A stretch of 64,000 nucleotides of DNA, taken from positions 26,226,946 through 26,290,945 of the forward strand of contig OV121084.1 of assembly GCA_921293015.1 (NCBI GenBank). Reading direction: 5' to 3'. The stretch's first letter is position 1. The number at the start of each line of letters is the position of its first letter. The notes beneath the pieces are model-generated. The model made no database searches. It worked only from the letters and a program-made list of their open reading frames with translations, and had not been told where the DNA came from. The DNA is from Phorcus lineatus. Lineage: Eukaryota > Mollusca > Gastropoda > Trochida > Trochidae. A program made the position numbers and the translations under genes. Positions 23,798 through 36,600 of this stretch are shown here, in pieces.

Positions 23798-25014
23798 AGC
23801 CTTTTCAAGATCGCATCGCGTGGTTAGATTTCTTGCCTCATTATAGCGCTATTGTGGAAAAAAAATAATCTCTAAAACGTAAAAGTGCATGAAATGCACG
23901 AGCAAATCTGACAGTCTGTGGTTACACGATATCAATGTACTCGATATACCGTGTACCTCATAGAATTATATCATACTATCCTCGGCGTTGAATAACTGTA
24001 TTAGCACCTCTGGGTATCTTTAAAGGTGGATATCCAAATGTATCAAACAACTCGTGTGTCTAAATGCACCATTTTACAACCACATTAGAATGTCGAAACG
24101 TCACTTTCACAGAATAAAGAAATGAATTTTCCTTGTTGTTCATCTCATCAACTTCTAGAATGCCTATCAAAGAAGTCATTCAGTAAACGTCTTAAAGTGC
24201 CTGTTAAGGGTTATTCAAGTGAGCCCTAGGTACGTCGCACGTATAGGGTACGCGGGTCTGTTAAACCATGCTACCTTTCGTCAAAATATTTGCTGGGGAA
24301 ACACCTAGCTTAAAGATTAACAGGCATTTCGTTACGTAAGCATGTATAAAGGTTCAATAAATGCTACATGTGTGGAACAGGCAATTTGGCACTCGACTAC
24401 TATGGTCTTCAGCTTTTTTTGAGATCCTGGTTTCGTACTAGAAGCAAGTCGAAGCATAGTCGATGTGTCCTATACCAGGGGTCGGAATGTACAATATCTA
24501 CAATTTACAGGATCCCCATTGGCCAAGGAACATGTGCACAATATTTCGGATTCATATTAATGAATTATTTGTGGAAGAAGTTGAAAGAAGGTTTCTCAGG
24601 GCTTGACGCCTCCAGTGTGAATAATTCGGATTCATATCAAATGTTCGCTTTGAACAATTTCTTAGGAAACTAGATTACAGGATTTAATCATTCAACTTGA
24701 AAAGAAGTAAAATATGCTAAATGTTTCCGGACGAATCCCTTTGGCCATAGGCCAAGTACAAGCCTTACGACTCAATTATATCTTTTTTACAAATTTTCGA
24801 AAGAAATCGGCTATAAATATAGAGCACCATTAAATTAAAAGTAGGCGGAAATCGACTGCAAGAAAGCAGTAGAATCTGGTTGTGCATTCTTCAGCGCAAC
24901 TCATATCATTTTCCCGTAGGATAAATAACACGAAGTCTTTGCCTCCTTAAGACTACCGTGAGCACCTCCACCAAATCTACAGTTGGCCTACCTTTAATTC
25001 ATTGCAGGAACCTA
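23798..25014. other. Intergenic DNA, no recognised gene
   Basis: No exon chain or RNA gene recognised. A 101-codon plus-strand frame (24368-24673) resembles no family I know. The plus-strand tttaat at 24993-24998 is ATTAAA on the minus strand, 17 bp beyond the stop of the secreted-protein gene, and could be its variant polyadenylation signal. Confidence 0.4.
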
Positions 25015-25572
25015 TCAAGGACTGTAGGCTCCGTTCTGGTAGGGGTCTGTGTTGTCATCCACATCGACACAGGTCAGTCCTTGCTCCTGGACATCTCCGT
25101 CTACATTCAGTACCACCTTGTCTATCTCAACGCCGTACGAGTCCGCAAACGGAACCTCCAGCGAGAGGAAGTTCTCTCCAGAGTCCAGATCCATCACCTC
25201 GCCAATGGGTCCGCTCTCGTAGATCTCGTTCCACAGGAAGCCCCAGTTAGAGTTGTCATTTGTGCTGAAATTGCCGACCACCACGTCGTTGATCTTGACG
25301 ATGACGTCATCCCACCAGCCGTCGTTGGACCAGCAGACGTTTTCGATAGACACCTGAGACGCCGAGTCGAGACAGAACTTCATCGTGACGCTCTCGCCTT
25401 TCTTCATCCAGAGGTTGAAGTCGTTACCTGCGTTAGATCGAGCCCTTACTCTGTCCTCTGTAACCTTCAGGTACTCTTGGAACAGGTCTGCCTCCAAATC
25501 GTAGACAGCAGACGACACCATTGAAAGAATTGCCACGACAACTATTACCCTCAGAGACATTGTGCAATCCAT
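25015..25572 (-). CDS. Secreted protein, unrecognised family (possible beta-sandwich / carbohydrate-binding-like fold)
   Basis: A single open frame of 185 codons, apparently without introns. The start is the ATG at 25572; a second in-frame ATG at 25560 would trim four residues. Residues 1-22 form a signal peptide with a hydrophobic core (RVIVVVAILSMVSSA), likely cleaved before VYDLEADL. The mature part is acidic and rich in beta-type patterns: FNLWMKKGESVTMKFCLD, VCWSNDGWWDDVIVKIND, then SGENFLSLEVPF and GVEIDKVVLNVDG. It has one N-glycosylation sequon (NFS) and few Cys (CLD, VCW, LTC). The pattern recalls jelly-roll carbohydrate-binding modules, but that is weak inference. Codon use is more GC-rich than its surroundings, which supports a real gene. 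A TATA box lies upstream. The plus-strand 188-codon frame across the same bases is a shadow. Confidence 0.82.
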   Translation of the reverse strand: MDCTMSLRVIVVVAILSMVSSAVYDLEADLFQEYLKVTEDRVRARSNAGNDFNLWMKKGESVTMKFCLDSASQVSIENVCWSNDGWWDDVIVKINDVVVGNFSTNDNSNWGFLWNEIYESGPIGEVMDLDSGENFLSLEVPFADSYGVEIDKVVLNVDGDVQEQGLTCVDVDDNTDPYQNGAYSP

Positions 25573-25618
25573 CGCTCTTCCTTGCTGTCACCCGTATGAG
25601 AGAGTCTTACGCTATTCT

Positions 25619-25630
25619 CCTTTTATATAG
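25619..25630 (-). promoter_or_regulatory. TATA box of the secreted-protein gene
   Basis: The minus strand reads ctatataaaagg, a strong TATA box, 47-58 bp upstream of the ATG at 25572. Transcription would start near 25590-25595, leaving a very short leader. This supports an intronless, tightly regulated gene. Confidence 0.7.
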
Positions 25631-27370
25631 CTTGACCAAATACAGTGTTCCAATTAAGAACTGTTTTAGTGTTTGCAATTTACACGTCGTGAATTAAAAA
25701 AAACTGTCTGCTCCCAGCCATGAGCCAAACCATGTTTGCACGAGCCACTGACCGTCGGTGTCGCCCGACCTGAACTTTGACTTGCGCGTCCCAGTCATTT
25801 CTTCGAGGCTACTGTTCAGTATAGAAGTAAGCTTGTGTGGAAAAGGGCGGGCCACTGGTTGTTCGCACATTTTTCACATTAGCCACTCCAGATTCAATTT
25901 AGCTGGGTTTGTGTATTCAACGTTTCGGATTCAATCAAGCTTTTGCTTTTTAACATTCAAGTGAAAAACATAGTGAGATTAAGACTTGATTTCGAAACTA
26001 CTTAACAAACTACACACAAGGTGCAGCAGAATTATATAAACGTAAGTTGACATTTTTTGTCAACTGAGTTGATTGTACGCGGAGTAACAAGTGTGTGAAA
26101 TGCTGATTAATGCGCAGTAACCTACAAAACGCGATTGGCACTGTGTACAGTTGTAAGAAAATAAATATTACAACCTACCAATGACATATTGTCATTAAAT
26201 GCTAAGCTAGTGATAGGCACCAGACCGTCAGTACATCAACAATAAGTGCGCACATTAAATCTCACTATATATTGAAATGGATGAAACAGCAGCATTGCCT
26301 GTGAAATAAAATCTAAAGGGACAATTCCATGTATGTTTAAGTAATAGAGAGAGTTCAATGTCATTCCTTGGCGTATTTATAATAAACGTTCCAAAAATCT
26401 ACATTATCCCTGGAGGCAACCTGTTGATGTGCTAGAAAAATCCTTTAACATTTTGAAGAAATTTCGGTAAACTTATTTATTGGAGATTATCGAAGAACTT
26501 CTAAAATAATCAACTCTTCTGAGGTCCAAAGCGAATCCGTTTACATCTTTGAGGCACAGTATTTGGAAAACATGCTGTTATTTGTATCCAAGATACTAAT
26601 ACTGTCTGGAATGGAAACAACCAAGTTAAGTCAATCATCTGTGAAGCTGTATTGAAACAAAATGGACACAAAGTCGAGAAACAAAATAAGAATGCCTACG
26701 ATACTTGCATGCGTTACAAAATACACATTTTTCTTAACCACATTGTGCAGTTGTGTGTTTAGCAATGGTTTAGTAATTGCTTTTGACAACATAATATAGA
26801 ACTTCTTTTAAGTTTTACACCCTTGGGTATTACCTCACACGAAAAGAGCAGGCCGAGTCAGTTTTCAGCAGTTTTCGCTGGGTTAATTGAGCGGCTCTTT
26901 TTAAAAAGTCATATGAATGTTGATTATTGGTGAAATTAAACAATTCAAATTCGAATCCTCTTCCTATCGACTTACGTCTGTGCGGAAACCGAGTGATATA
27001 GTCGAATTAATGCCTGTTTAAATTTGCTTGATGTAAATGTATTTGTTTTTTGTTTGATTCTATTGAAACTATCATTTGTCGAAAAAATACGTGCCTAAAT
27101 GACTCAAACAGCAAAGGTGTTATCTAATCTATATACGTAATAATATAAATATCATATTATTTTGATATTTTATAAATGCAAAGGCCTATATTAACATTTC
27201 TAAATACTTAGCCTTATATCCACAAAAATAAGGAATAAATGCCTCTAAATATGATTATTTAATAATAATTGTTAAACATTGGGAATCGATCTCATAATTG
27301 CCTCTCAAAACAAAATGAAAAAATACGTTAGGGTATTTAGTCAAGAGTGACTTCCCTTTGCATGTTTACA
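25631..27370. other. Intergenic region between divergent genes (secreted protein and TRIP11)
   Basis: AT-rich, about 1.7 kb between two genes transcribed away from each other. No exon, RNA gene or transposon recognised. The distance is larger than a classic bidirectional promoter. Confidence 0.5.
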
Positions 27371-27410
27371 CATGCGCATTGACACGTTGAGTGCCAATAT
27401 GGCCGGCGCC
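27371..27410 (+). promoter_or_regulatory. Likely TATA-less core promoter of TRIP11
   Basis: The motif catgcgcat (27371-27379) resembles half of an NRF1 site. The segment aatatggccggcgcc (27396-27410) has the ATGGC core common to YY1-type initiator elements and is the most GC-rich patch nearby. It lies about 130-170 bp before the TRIP11 start codon. No TATA box is seen. The assignment is by motif only. Confidence 0.4.
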
Positions 27411-27428
27411 GTGTTGGCATTCGAGTAA
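27399..27428 (+). other. Possible upstream ORF in the TRIP11 leader
   Basis: If transcription starts upstream of 27399, this gives ATG plus eight codons (MAGAVLAFE) then TAA. A second tiny uORF is at 27513-27533 (MPFLTK, stop). They matter only if the leader includes them. Confidence 0.3.
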
Positions 27429-27538
27429 TAAACACTAGTTCAGATCATGATGTGCCACTCTCGCATTCATAATACAACATTTCTTGATTAAATTATTTTG
27501 CTTAAAAATCAGATGCCCTTCCTTACAAAATAATCAAC

Positions 27539-27632
27539 ATGTCATGGATTGGAGGCAGCATATCTTCCCTAACGGGACAACTTTCCAACTTGACAAAAGA
27601 TATTTTGACAGAAGGCACGGAGGAAGTCAGCG
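27539..27632 (+). CDS. TRIP11: TRIP11 exon 1, ALPS-type N-terminus
   Basis: The ATG at 27539 has A at -3. It encodes [17 protein letters not shown] then [14 protein letters not shown]. The first 20 or so residues are rich in Ser, Thr and Gly with spaced Trp, Ile and Leu, as expected for an ALPS helix. FTKDML.EGTEEV is the matching human stretch. The donor is gtatgt and one base is carried over. Confidence 0.94.
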
Positions 27633-30600
27633 GTATGTCTTCCTATTATTGCTAATTAACACTCAGTAGGGCATTTTTTTTTTTTGGACAGCAATAAAAC
27701 GTTTGAATGGCCGATGCATTATATTGATATTGGCCATTATTATCTTAAAGCGCAAAATCTGGTATTCGTTGAAAAATAATCACAATTGTGAGGATTTCAA
27801 CCAAAATCAACAGGCATACAATACTGGACATAACAACCAGTATAGAGCACATTAATAACAAAAGACACATAGCTTGAATGGGTGCTTAAAATATATTTTT
27901 ATCATTAATGAATCATGATTCATCATATTAATCTCTCAGGTTAAATTAATTTTAATGGACGCCAGTTCATCACTCACTTCAAATGTTTGCAACAATTTTC
28001 AGAACTTTGCATGCATTCTAGTCCTCAATATTGAAGTTCAAAACACCCTACCCTTTCCTGTTGTCTTGTGACAAGGCTTACCAAGTAATTTTGCAAAAGC
28101 CGTGACACAGAACACATAAAATTTCCCAGCCAAAAAAGCAATGAAAATAGCACATACTTACTTTCTACAAGTATACTCGGACCTCATTGTATTGCAGCAT
28201 TTATCGTATAGGGGCAATCAGTAACTTTCGGTTAAGTGCGAAGGGCATGTCTTCAAGCTGCTATTTAGACACGGAAATCAGTAGTCAGAATTCATTTACT
28301 TTGATGTCATTATATAGATTGATTGCATTTATTTACTTTTAGTTTTTAGATTAAAAACCACAAATTATAAATAACCCCTGCATTTCAGCTAAAATTGGCT
28401 GACCCTCATCTCACAACACGATGTTGTCAAAAACTCCATGGGCCCCTTACACTTTGACCTGAATAAAGTTGTCTGCATGTCGTTTATGCCCTATAAGCCA
28501 GAGGAAGTGACCTTTCAAGCCATGGTTATCTGTTAGGTTCTTTTCATTTTTAGAATGGAAATAAGACAACAAAGATACTTTCAAGTTCAACTGGTTAAGT
28601 AATTGACAGGATTTTCAGAAAATATCATCTTTACAGGTTGGAAACATAGTCGTTGTGTAAGTTTCCATGTCCTACCCCGATAATATTGGCGTGGCAGGGG
28701 TGCATATTTTGGGTGATTAACCGAAATCAAAAGTAGTTGGCGTAGGAAGCTAAAATTTTCAGAATAACATAGAGACTAAAGTTTGTAGATTTGGTCTTGA
28801 CACCCTTTCAAATATGGGCATGGCAGACTGTCAATCCTTAAATGTACTTTTGTCTGTTCTCATGAAACCATTAATGCTAGAAATCTTAAGTTTTGAGAAT
28901 TCGCCTTTGATAAATGGAGACTTTGATGTGTAAATTTCATTGTCCTACCCCCCAAAATAAGGGCGTGGCAGAGATGCAAATAGCATTGTAGAGGTGCAAT
29001 AAAAAATGGCTAAATCTTTGAAAAGAGAGTTCTTGTAAATTCAAATATAAAAAGGATTCAAATGAGCCAAAGTTCATGTCTGTAACAAATAATATTCAAA
29101 CTAAAACATAAAATCAACTTGGGCATATGATACCCAGTTGCATAATACTGTGTATTGAAGGTTTGTGTACAGGGAGATTGTTGTTAGTTTAGGTAGGGGG
29201 TAAGTAGTTTTTATTTCAAATGTTTTTAGTTATTGTTGATGAATTTATTAATTTTATATGAGTCAAATCAACTGAATGTTGACATCTTGAGTAGACATTT
29301 TTTATCCACAGTGTGTTTTATATAGACTCATCGCATGTTATAAACATGGTATTTTTATATGCAAGTCTTTGAACTAATACAGTTTATCATGATAGACTGA
29401 TGAGCTACAGAGCCAATGACTATTTTAAAGCACAATTTAAGAAAATAAAGATCTGTCCCTTTCTTTTATTTCTAATGACAGATATTGTAAGATGTATTTA
29501 TTTTGATGTCATGCTCAATTCATTTAACATAAACTTTATATAAAATTATTTTGTGTTATCAGTAGGTGAGTAGCACTAGTATTAGCATACAGGGTATTGT
29601 ACCTTTGTATCTTAAAATGTTTTGTATGGAGATATGAAATGTATTGTGACTTGTTTATTCCTTCCTTGGTGACCCAGGGCATCATGTTCGATACCTTTCA
29701 CAATAACCCCTGTGAAAATTCATCTTCAAAATCTGTACTAATATTACCTGCCCTTGAGTCTTGTTATGAAATAGTAACCCAATGGAAAATCTTGATGACC
29801 GACGTGGATTTATAGTTTGGGAATGCTACAATCAAAACAGTTCCCCTCAGTGCATGCTCAGAATTTGAATTTGAAATTTGTAAAGAAACTTTCACTCAAC
29901 GAAAGATTAAATCAATGTAGCACTTTCATTGGCTTAAACAAATCAAGGACGAGAACACAAAGCCCTAGATGACCAATGATGTGTTATCTTTGCACCCTTA
30001 ACATGCAGTTTTTTGCTTTTGGAATTGGATTGGAGCATTGTGCTTCTAAGTGTATTGTTGGCATACCTATTGCACATTAAATTTTCAGTTTGATTTACCT
30101 TTTGTTTTATTACTGTACTATGTATTTCTTTTAAAAATAATGTATATTCTGGTAGGTTTTTTTAATTTAAGAAATTAGTTGAATTTTAACAATTAAGAAA
30201 TTTCTTCTTTTTGTTTTGATGCATTCATCATTCTATACCACACCAAAAACTGAAGTGAAACAGATTGGACAACTTGATAAGCCCTCTTCATACTATTTAC
30301 GTTTCACATTTACATTATGTATATAGTCAAATCAAATATCTAATGATAAAAAGGATACAAGAATTGTAAGTACATGGTTCATCCAAATCTCTTTGTTTCT
30401 TAGATATACGCAGGTACATGTTTAAATATATTTTAGTTTTCACAAGTTGATAGATCTGCACTGAATAACTCTACCTTGAGTAATATTTACAATCGTATCT
30501 TATAACTTGTGTCACTGAATTGGAAAAAATGTATAATCAAAATATAATTGAGGTATTTAGCATGCATTTCCATAGGATAAGCCAGGTTTGCTGACTAAAC

Positions 30601-33600
30601 CTATTATGAATAAATCATACCTTATTTAACTACGCACATTGAATATACACACATGTAAAGTTTTATGTACAAATATTTACTTTTGAAAAATATTCTGGTG
30701 CTATCTCTGATGTCTTTTGAAATTAACATTTGAAAAGAGAAATGAATGGATAATTTCAAGGGAAAGAACATTCAATTGTCGAAGTGGGATTTGATAGATA
30801 CGTGTCACATATACTATTAAAATTGTTGTGTGAAAGTAGTCATGTATCCCCAATGGTTTGCTTTTTCCCAATTTTCCATGGTAGGTAATCTCCTAAACCT
30901 TTAAAGAACCTCCCTATAACCAGCGGGAAAAGGAAGCTAAAATTTAAAGAAAATAATGTTACATGGTTTGTCAATTTGGTCGTGTCAAAGCATAAAGTTT
31001 TTTTATTCTTGGACAACAGATGACATTGTTAAAGGATTTTATTAGGAAATGTTCAAACTGAGTTATCTACCTTTGACTTCTGTTAATATGTAAGCGACTG
31101 GGTATGAAACCGCCATCTTAATAGGAATGCCTAAAGTTTGAATGTTAAAAACTTAAGACAGTAACGTAGGTCTTTAAAATTTAAAGTGTTTCTTGTGTTC
31201 AGCTGCTATGAAGTGTTCATGTTTAGTTAATGATTGTCTGAAACTGTTCAGGGTATTTGTTAGATTCAAGGGAGACAACTCATCTCACTCTAGCAGTCTA
31301 CAATACTGCATACAGTACAGATGACTATCTAGTCACGTAGAGCTATTTGAAGTTTTGACTTAGTCACTGTATTTTTTTTGCCTTCTGTGTTAAAATTCCA
31401 TCATGAAATACTTAGTTCTATCTGTTTAACTGACAAAAATGAAACAGATTGTGACACTTGTTGTTAAATAATTATTTTGAAGAACATCTTTCTTCTGGTT
31501 AATGTAAAATTATTTAAGAATTTCCTGCAGTGGTGTTTTAAAAAGTATCATAGTAATATTTTTTTAAAACAATATAAACCATATATATATATATATATAT
31601 ACATTGTTTTGGCAAAAAGCTGCATTTGTTGATGAATCAGAGATGCATATTTACTGCTCATTTTGATGACAGCATTAGTAGATACGCCCAGGCAGTTTGA
31701 ATACAGGGATATTATTCAATACATCATATAAAGTATATGGCTGGGAAGCGTGAAACTGGAAGAGAGATATCAGTTAGTGCCTTGTTTGCACAGGGCTGTT
31801 CATGTATACACAGTTGAGTTGTCAAGTGTTGCACAATGTAGTACTTAGCTCCACCAAGTCACTGGGAACAAACATCAGGTTTGATAAGGTACTCTTGTTT
31901 CCATGGTTACCACTGCATTCAGGCTGATAGGAAATCATATCTTCTAGATGACAAATGAAAAGTTATGAACACTATTTCCTTTCATGCACCTTCTTTTACT
32001 CGTTTTCCAGTACTGTATTGTGTGTATGTTATTTGTCTATATCACATAAGCTACTCGTTTCCTCACACACGAATCACGGCAGCTTCATGCGAGTTTGCAC
32101 GTAGATCACATTGCCCACATGTAATTGCCACACTCCTGAATCCCTTTACCTGCATGTTACCTCACACGTGTATCATATTGGTATGTTACCATTCTGTTAC
32201 ATAAGCTACATGTTTTCACCCCTTTATCATTGCCAACATGTAATTGCACCCCTGTATCATTGCCAACATGTAATTGCACCCCTCTATAATTGCCAACATG
32301 TAATAACACCCCTGTATCATTGCCAACATGTAATTGCACCCCTGTATCATTTGCCAACATGTAATTGCACCCCTTTATCATTGCCAACATGTAATTGCAC
32401 CCCTGTATCATTGCCAACATGTAATTGCACCCCTGTATCATTGCCAACATGTAATTGCACTCCTTTACCATTGCCTACCTTCTCTGTTACCCTTGCATGC
32501 CTTAATGTGATCTCAATTTTCTATCATTGCCTGCAAATTTCATCCCTATCTTTTATTGTATATTACTGGATATTGCACCAAAGTGTATAACTGCCTATGT
32601 TTTATTTTACGGAGGTTATCTGTATCTTAACCATAATGTTAACCCACTCCACTATTGTTGCCCGGCATGTGACCACATCCTTTTATCATTGCCAGCATAT
32701 TACATTAAAGACTGTCACTGCCAGTGTGTTATCTCACAATTTTTACTGCCTACATGTTGTCTCACCCAGGTATCATAGCCATATTGTTATCATGTTCCTG
32801 TATCATAGTCATAATGTCAACTCACCCCTGTATCATTGCCATAATGTCAACTCACCCCTGTATCATTGCCATAATGTCAACTCACCCCTGTATCATTGCC
32901 ATAATGTCAACTCACCCCTGTATCAAAGCCATTATGTTATCTCTTCCCTGTATTATAAGTATTAACTATCATAATGTCTCACCACAGTATTACTGCCATT
33001 AAGTTATCTCACCCCTGTATCATTGCCATGTTATCTCAGTTTTTTATCAGTATCATTGTGTAATCACATCCCTGTATCATTGCCATAATGTTATCTCACC
33101 CCTGTATCATAACCATCCTTATGTCTCACCACAGGGTCACTGCCACAATATAATCTCCCCCAATTATCATTGCCATCATATCTCACCATCGGGTCTACCT
33201 GCATGTTATCTCACCCTTGTAACATTTTCATCGTGATATCTCACTGCTGGGTTACTGTCTCAACCAGTATTTTTACATGCATAATAAAACGTACTGCTTC
33301 CCACCCTGACCCCACATGTTCTCTCACCATTTTGTCCCTCCCTACTAATTGGGAATGATCGGTCAAGAGAATATTAGATTACACCTTGTTAGACTCTTTT
33401 TGGTAAACATATGATAAATGTAAACTTTTAACTGAAGTTTCAGATAAAATAATGGAACTATGAATAATTTGTAGCTTTTAATAGAATTCAATTTCATCAA
33501 TCAACTTAGCAGTTGATTGATATTTATTAAGCTATCCTGGTTATAAAATGAGAATTATGATAAGTTATCAGATAATATTGTTCCTTGACTGGTTTGGGTA

Positions 33601-36600
33601 GTTGATGTTTAAACGATCACTTCTAAGTGTTGATTATCTGCCAGTATCCTGCTGGGAGTTGAGACTAAATTATATTGGCTTAATCCACTATTCATGAAAG
33701 GAGTTGCCTAGCAAAACATTTTTTTAAAACAGAAGTTCTTTATTTGTATCTGCTGCTAATGTTAGGGTGATAACTTTGATCACGATGATGTCATCAAGTA
33801 CACAAATTATTTGAAATAAGTGTGTACAATAAATTTTGAACTAAATAGAAAAGAAATTATTAGTAAAAAACACAAAGATTGGCCTTCTATATTTAGAGCT
33901 GCCCGTTATACTTAGGAAAATGTTTTATTGAGTTTTAGAAAACGTCAAACAAATTAATTTTATTGTAATGAAAGTCGATGCAAAATGAATGAAAAAGTCT
34001 TTTCAGGAAATTTGTAAGCTTATGTTAAAAAAATTCAGAGGAAATTCAAAATGGCTTATCATGTGACTAGCGTTGATTCCGCGCTATCAGCATGACCCGC
34101 CCTCTGAGACCCGGTAGAACGACATGTGCCTGTTACTAAGATATCAGCAAATTTATAACCATTTCTGTCACTCTGTGTATTCAGTCGTTGATTTAATGGT
34201 TTATATTCATTTTAGCCGACTGATACGGCTTGTTTGTCTAGCCCAGGCTTGTTGGCCGTCTCTTGGGCGAGGACGGTATTTAGGTTGCATGCGTGGCACT
34301 TTACTTCAGATGACGAGTTCTGGAGTCGATCTTTTGAATGGCGTTCTGGCCTTCTCGCATTTCAGTTCACACAACATATGTTTATGTAGACCCAATTAAT
34401 TTACATTTCTATAAAGCAAAGAGAGCATTATGAAGAGGTCACTTCAGTTCGGGTCGACGAGCCCTCTGTGTTCGCCTTTTGTCTGAAATAATCTGTTTGC
34501 CTGTCCTTATTTCACCATCCTTGATAAACCAACAGTTCTCAATACTTATTCATGTTCCACTTTTCTGTATTGTAGATGCAATATATAAATAGATAAAAGA
34601 AAGTAGATATCAGTTTTTGTCAGTTGGGGTTAGTAACTTCATGTCATGACATTTGTTAGTTTCATTAAACTGAGTGAAGCAGGGTCAATAAATTAAAAGC
34701 CAAGGAAATATTGACATAGAAGTTCACTTTGTGTATTGTGTTGTTGACTCACCTCATACAGTTTTCAGTATTTGAGAACCAAGATGTCATGCTTCTCTAT
34801 ACTATAAAAGGTTTGTCTGGGTTACTACCAACTCGACAAGAATATTCAAGCTGTAACGCAGAATAAACAGTTTAACAGTGAATGGTATACAAAATCCCTT
34901 CCTGTCGCCAATTAGTAGGAATTAATTCCAAAAAGGACAAGACCCTTTTGCAAATGGTACAAGTTAGTATATTTCAGAATATTCAGATAGAAGGTTAAAG
35001 ATCTAGTAAGGTTCAAAACCTTAAGTTAATTGTACTTCATATAATTAGCTATTTGATATTATCAGCATTTTGTGGTTTGAACTGTTTTCCTACAAGCGAA
35101 TAACTGTACTCCCAATGTTGAAATTGTTTTTTTGGTACCATCACCATAAGGATAATAGTTTTTAACATGAAAATAACAAGATTCCCATCACATTACATTT
35201 ATTTCATCAGATTCATAATTTCAAATTTACATTGCTGAAGAATTAAACTTTGAATTTGAAATGGAGGATATTCAGTTTGGCGGTTTAATAGTTGCCTGGT
35301 TGGTTATTCCCTAGGTGATACTAAGTAACTGTGTCCTAATATGGCTTATCAGCACACATAGCTAACATGGACTAACGGACTAAATGTTTGCATTGCAGAC
35401 CCTGCCACAGAGCTTACCCTCGCAAAGGAAAAGATAGGAGAGTTCCAAACCCTGTGTGGAGCCTTGAAGACTGAGGTGAGTTTTGCACTGGGATAATGGA
35501 TATTTTAATTAATGTATAGATATGCAAATTAGTTTTGTTGATGACTGTTCGAAGGAGTTCATTTAAATCCAAATTAGTTGATTGGTGCTCTATTTAATTG
35601 ATGGTTTTGCAAATCATTTAGTGATATCTAGATAACTTACAATATATGAAAAATGGATGTGAATTTGTTAATGAATAAGAAAAGTACCATATTGTGTTTC
35701 AGAACGACCGATTAAAGATCCTGAACCGGGAGCTGGAGGAGAAGGCAGAGTCCTCTGAGCTTCAGATCAACTCAATCTCGTCTCAGTACAGACAGGTCCT
35801 TCAGGACAAACAGGTGAGGACAAAGCTTCATCGTCGCCACATCATTACAGAGTCTTAGTAAATTGTCTCATGGTCAGCACATTGCTACCTTCCCCAGGAA
35901 GGTATAATTCAAAGCATTCACTGGCTAATGAAACAAGTGCTAATAGTTGTATAAACATATGGTATCTATGAAAAGGTTAAGACAAACCTCCTGAGAGATG
36001 TAACAAAGCTTTGCAATATACATTTCCAGAATGCTTTATAACAAACTGGCACTATCAGAACAATACTGCTCTTAACTCAAAAGGGCTCCTTTCCTTATGT
36101 GTAACAGATTTCTCTAGAAGAAATTGACAAACCTATGGCAGAATTCGCACACCGGAATAAATTTTGCTGCATGTTGAATAGTTCTCTCCAGTTGACAAGC
36201 CTCTGGTGGGATCCACCGACCATTGCATTATCCTGTCTCATATTCTCCAAATCTTATGACCGAGCAGTGGGCTGGAATCCTTAACTGTATATGTCAAAGT
36301 GTATGTCAGTCTTTATTTCAAATGATTCTAAGGATTTGAGAAAGGATGTGGAAGTTTGGCTGATCCTTTCCACATTCATGAAGGTCTAGTGCTCTATTTA
36401 GAGTCAGGGTATGACTCCTCATCGTGGGCTAGTTCAAGATAGTTGATTCAGGTTTCAAAGCAACACACAGTCAGAATGCATTTGCTTCCTGCAATGAAAC
36501 TAACAACCTTGATCAAGTGAAAAACTCATTAAATTTGCATTTTCTGTGACCTTCTTTCTCTGTATTTCAACCAATCAAAGGCCTGCATTCATATTGAATT

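Noticed and set aside
24958..25524. 188-codon plus-strand frame opposite the secreted-protein gene
   Set aside because: It is the shadow of the minus-strand gene, which has a signal peptide, TATA box and sensible composition. The plus-strand product looks unstructured and has no recognisable domain.
32111..32590. 159-codon and opposite-strand 104-codon repeat frames
   Set aside because: By-products of the 30-bp minisatellite unit, open on both strands because the unit is a multiple of three.
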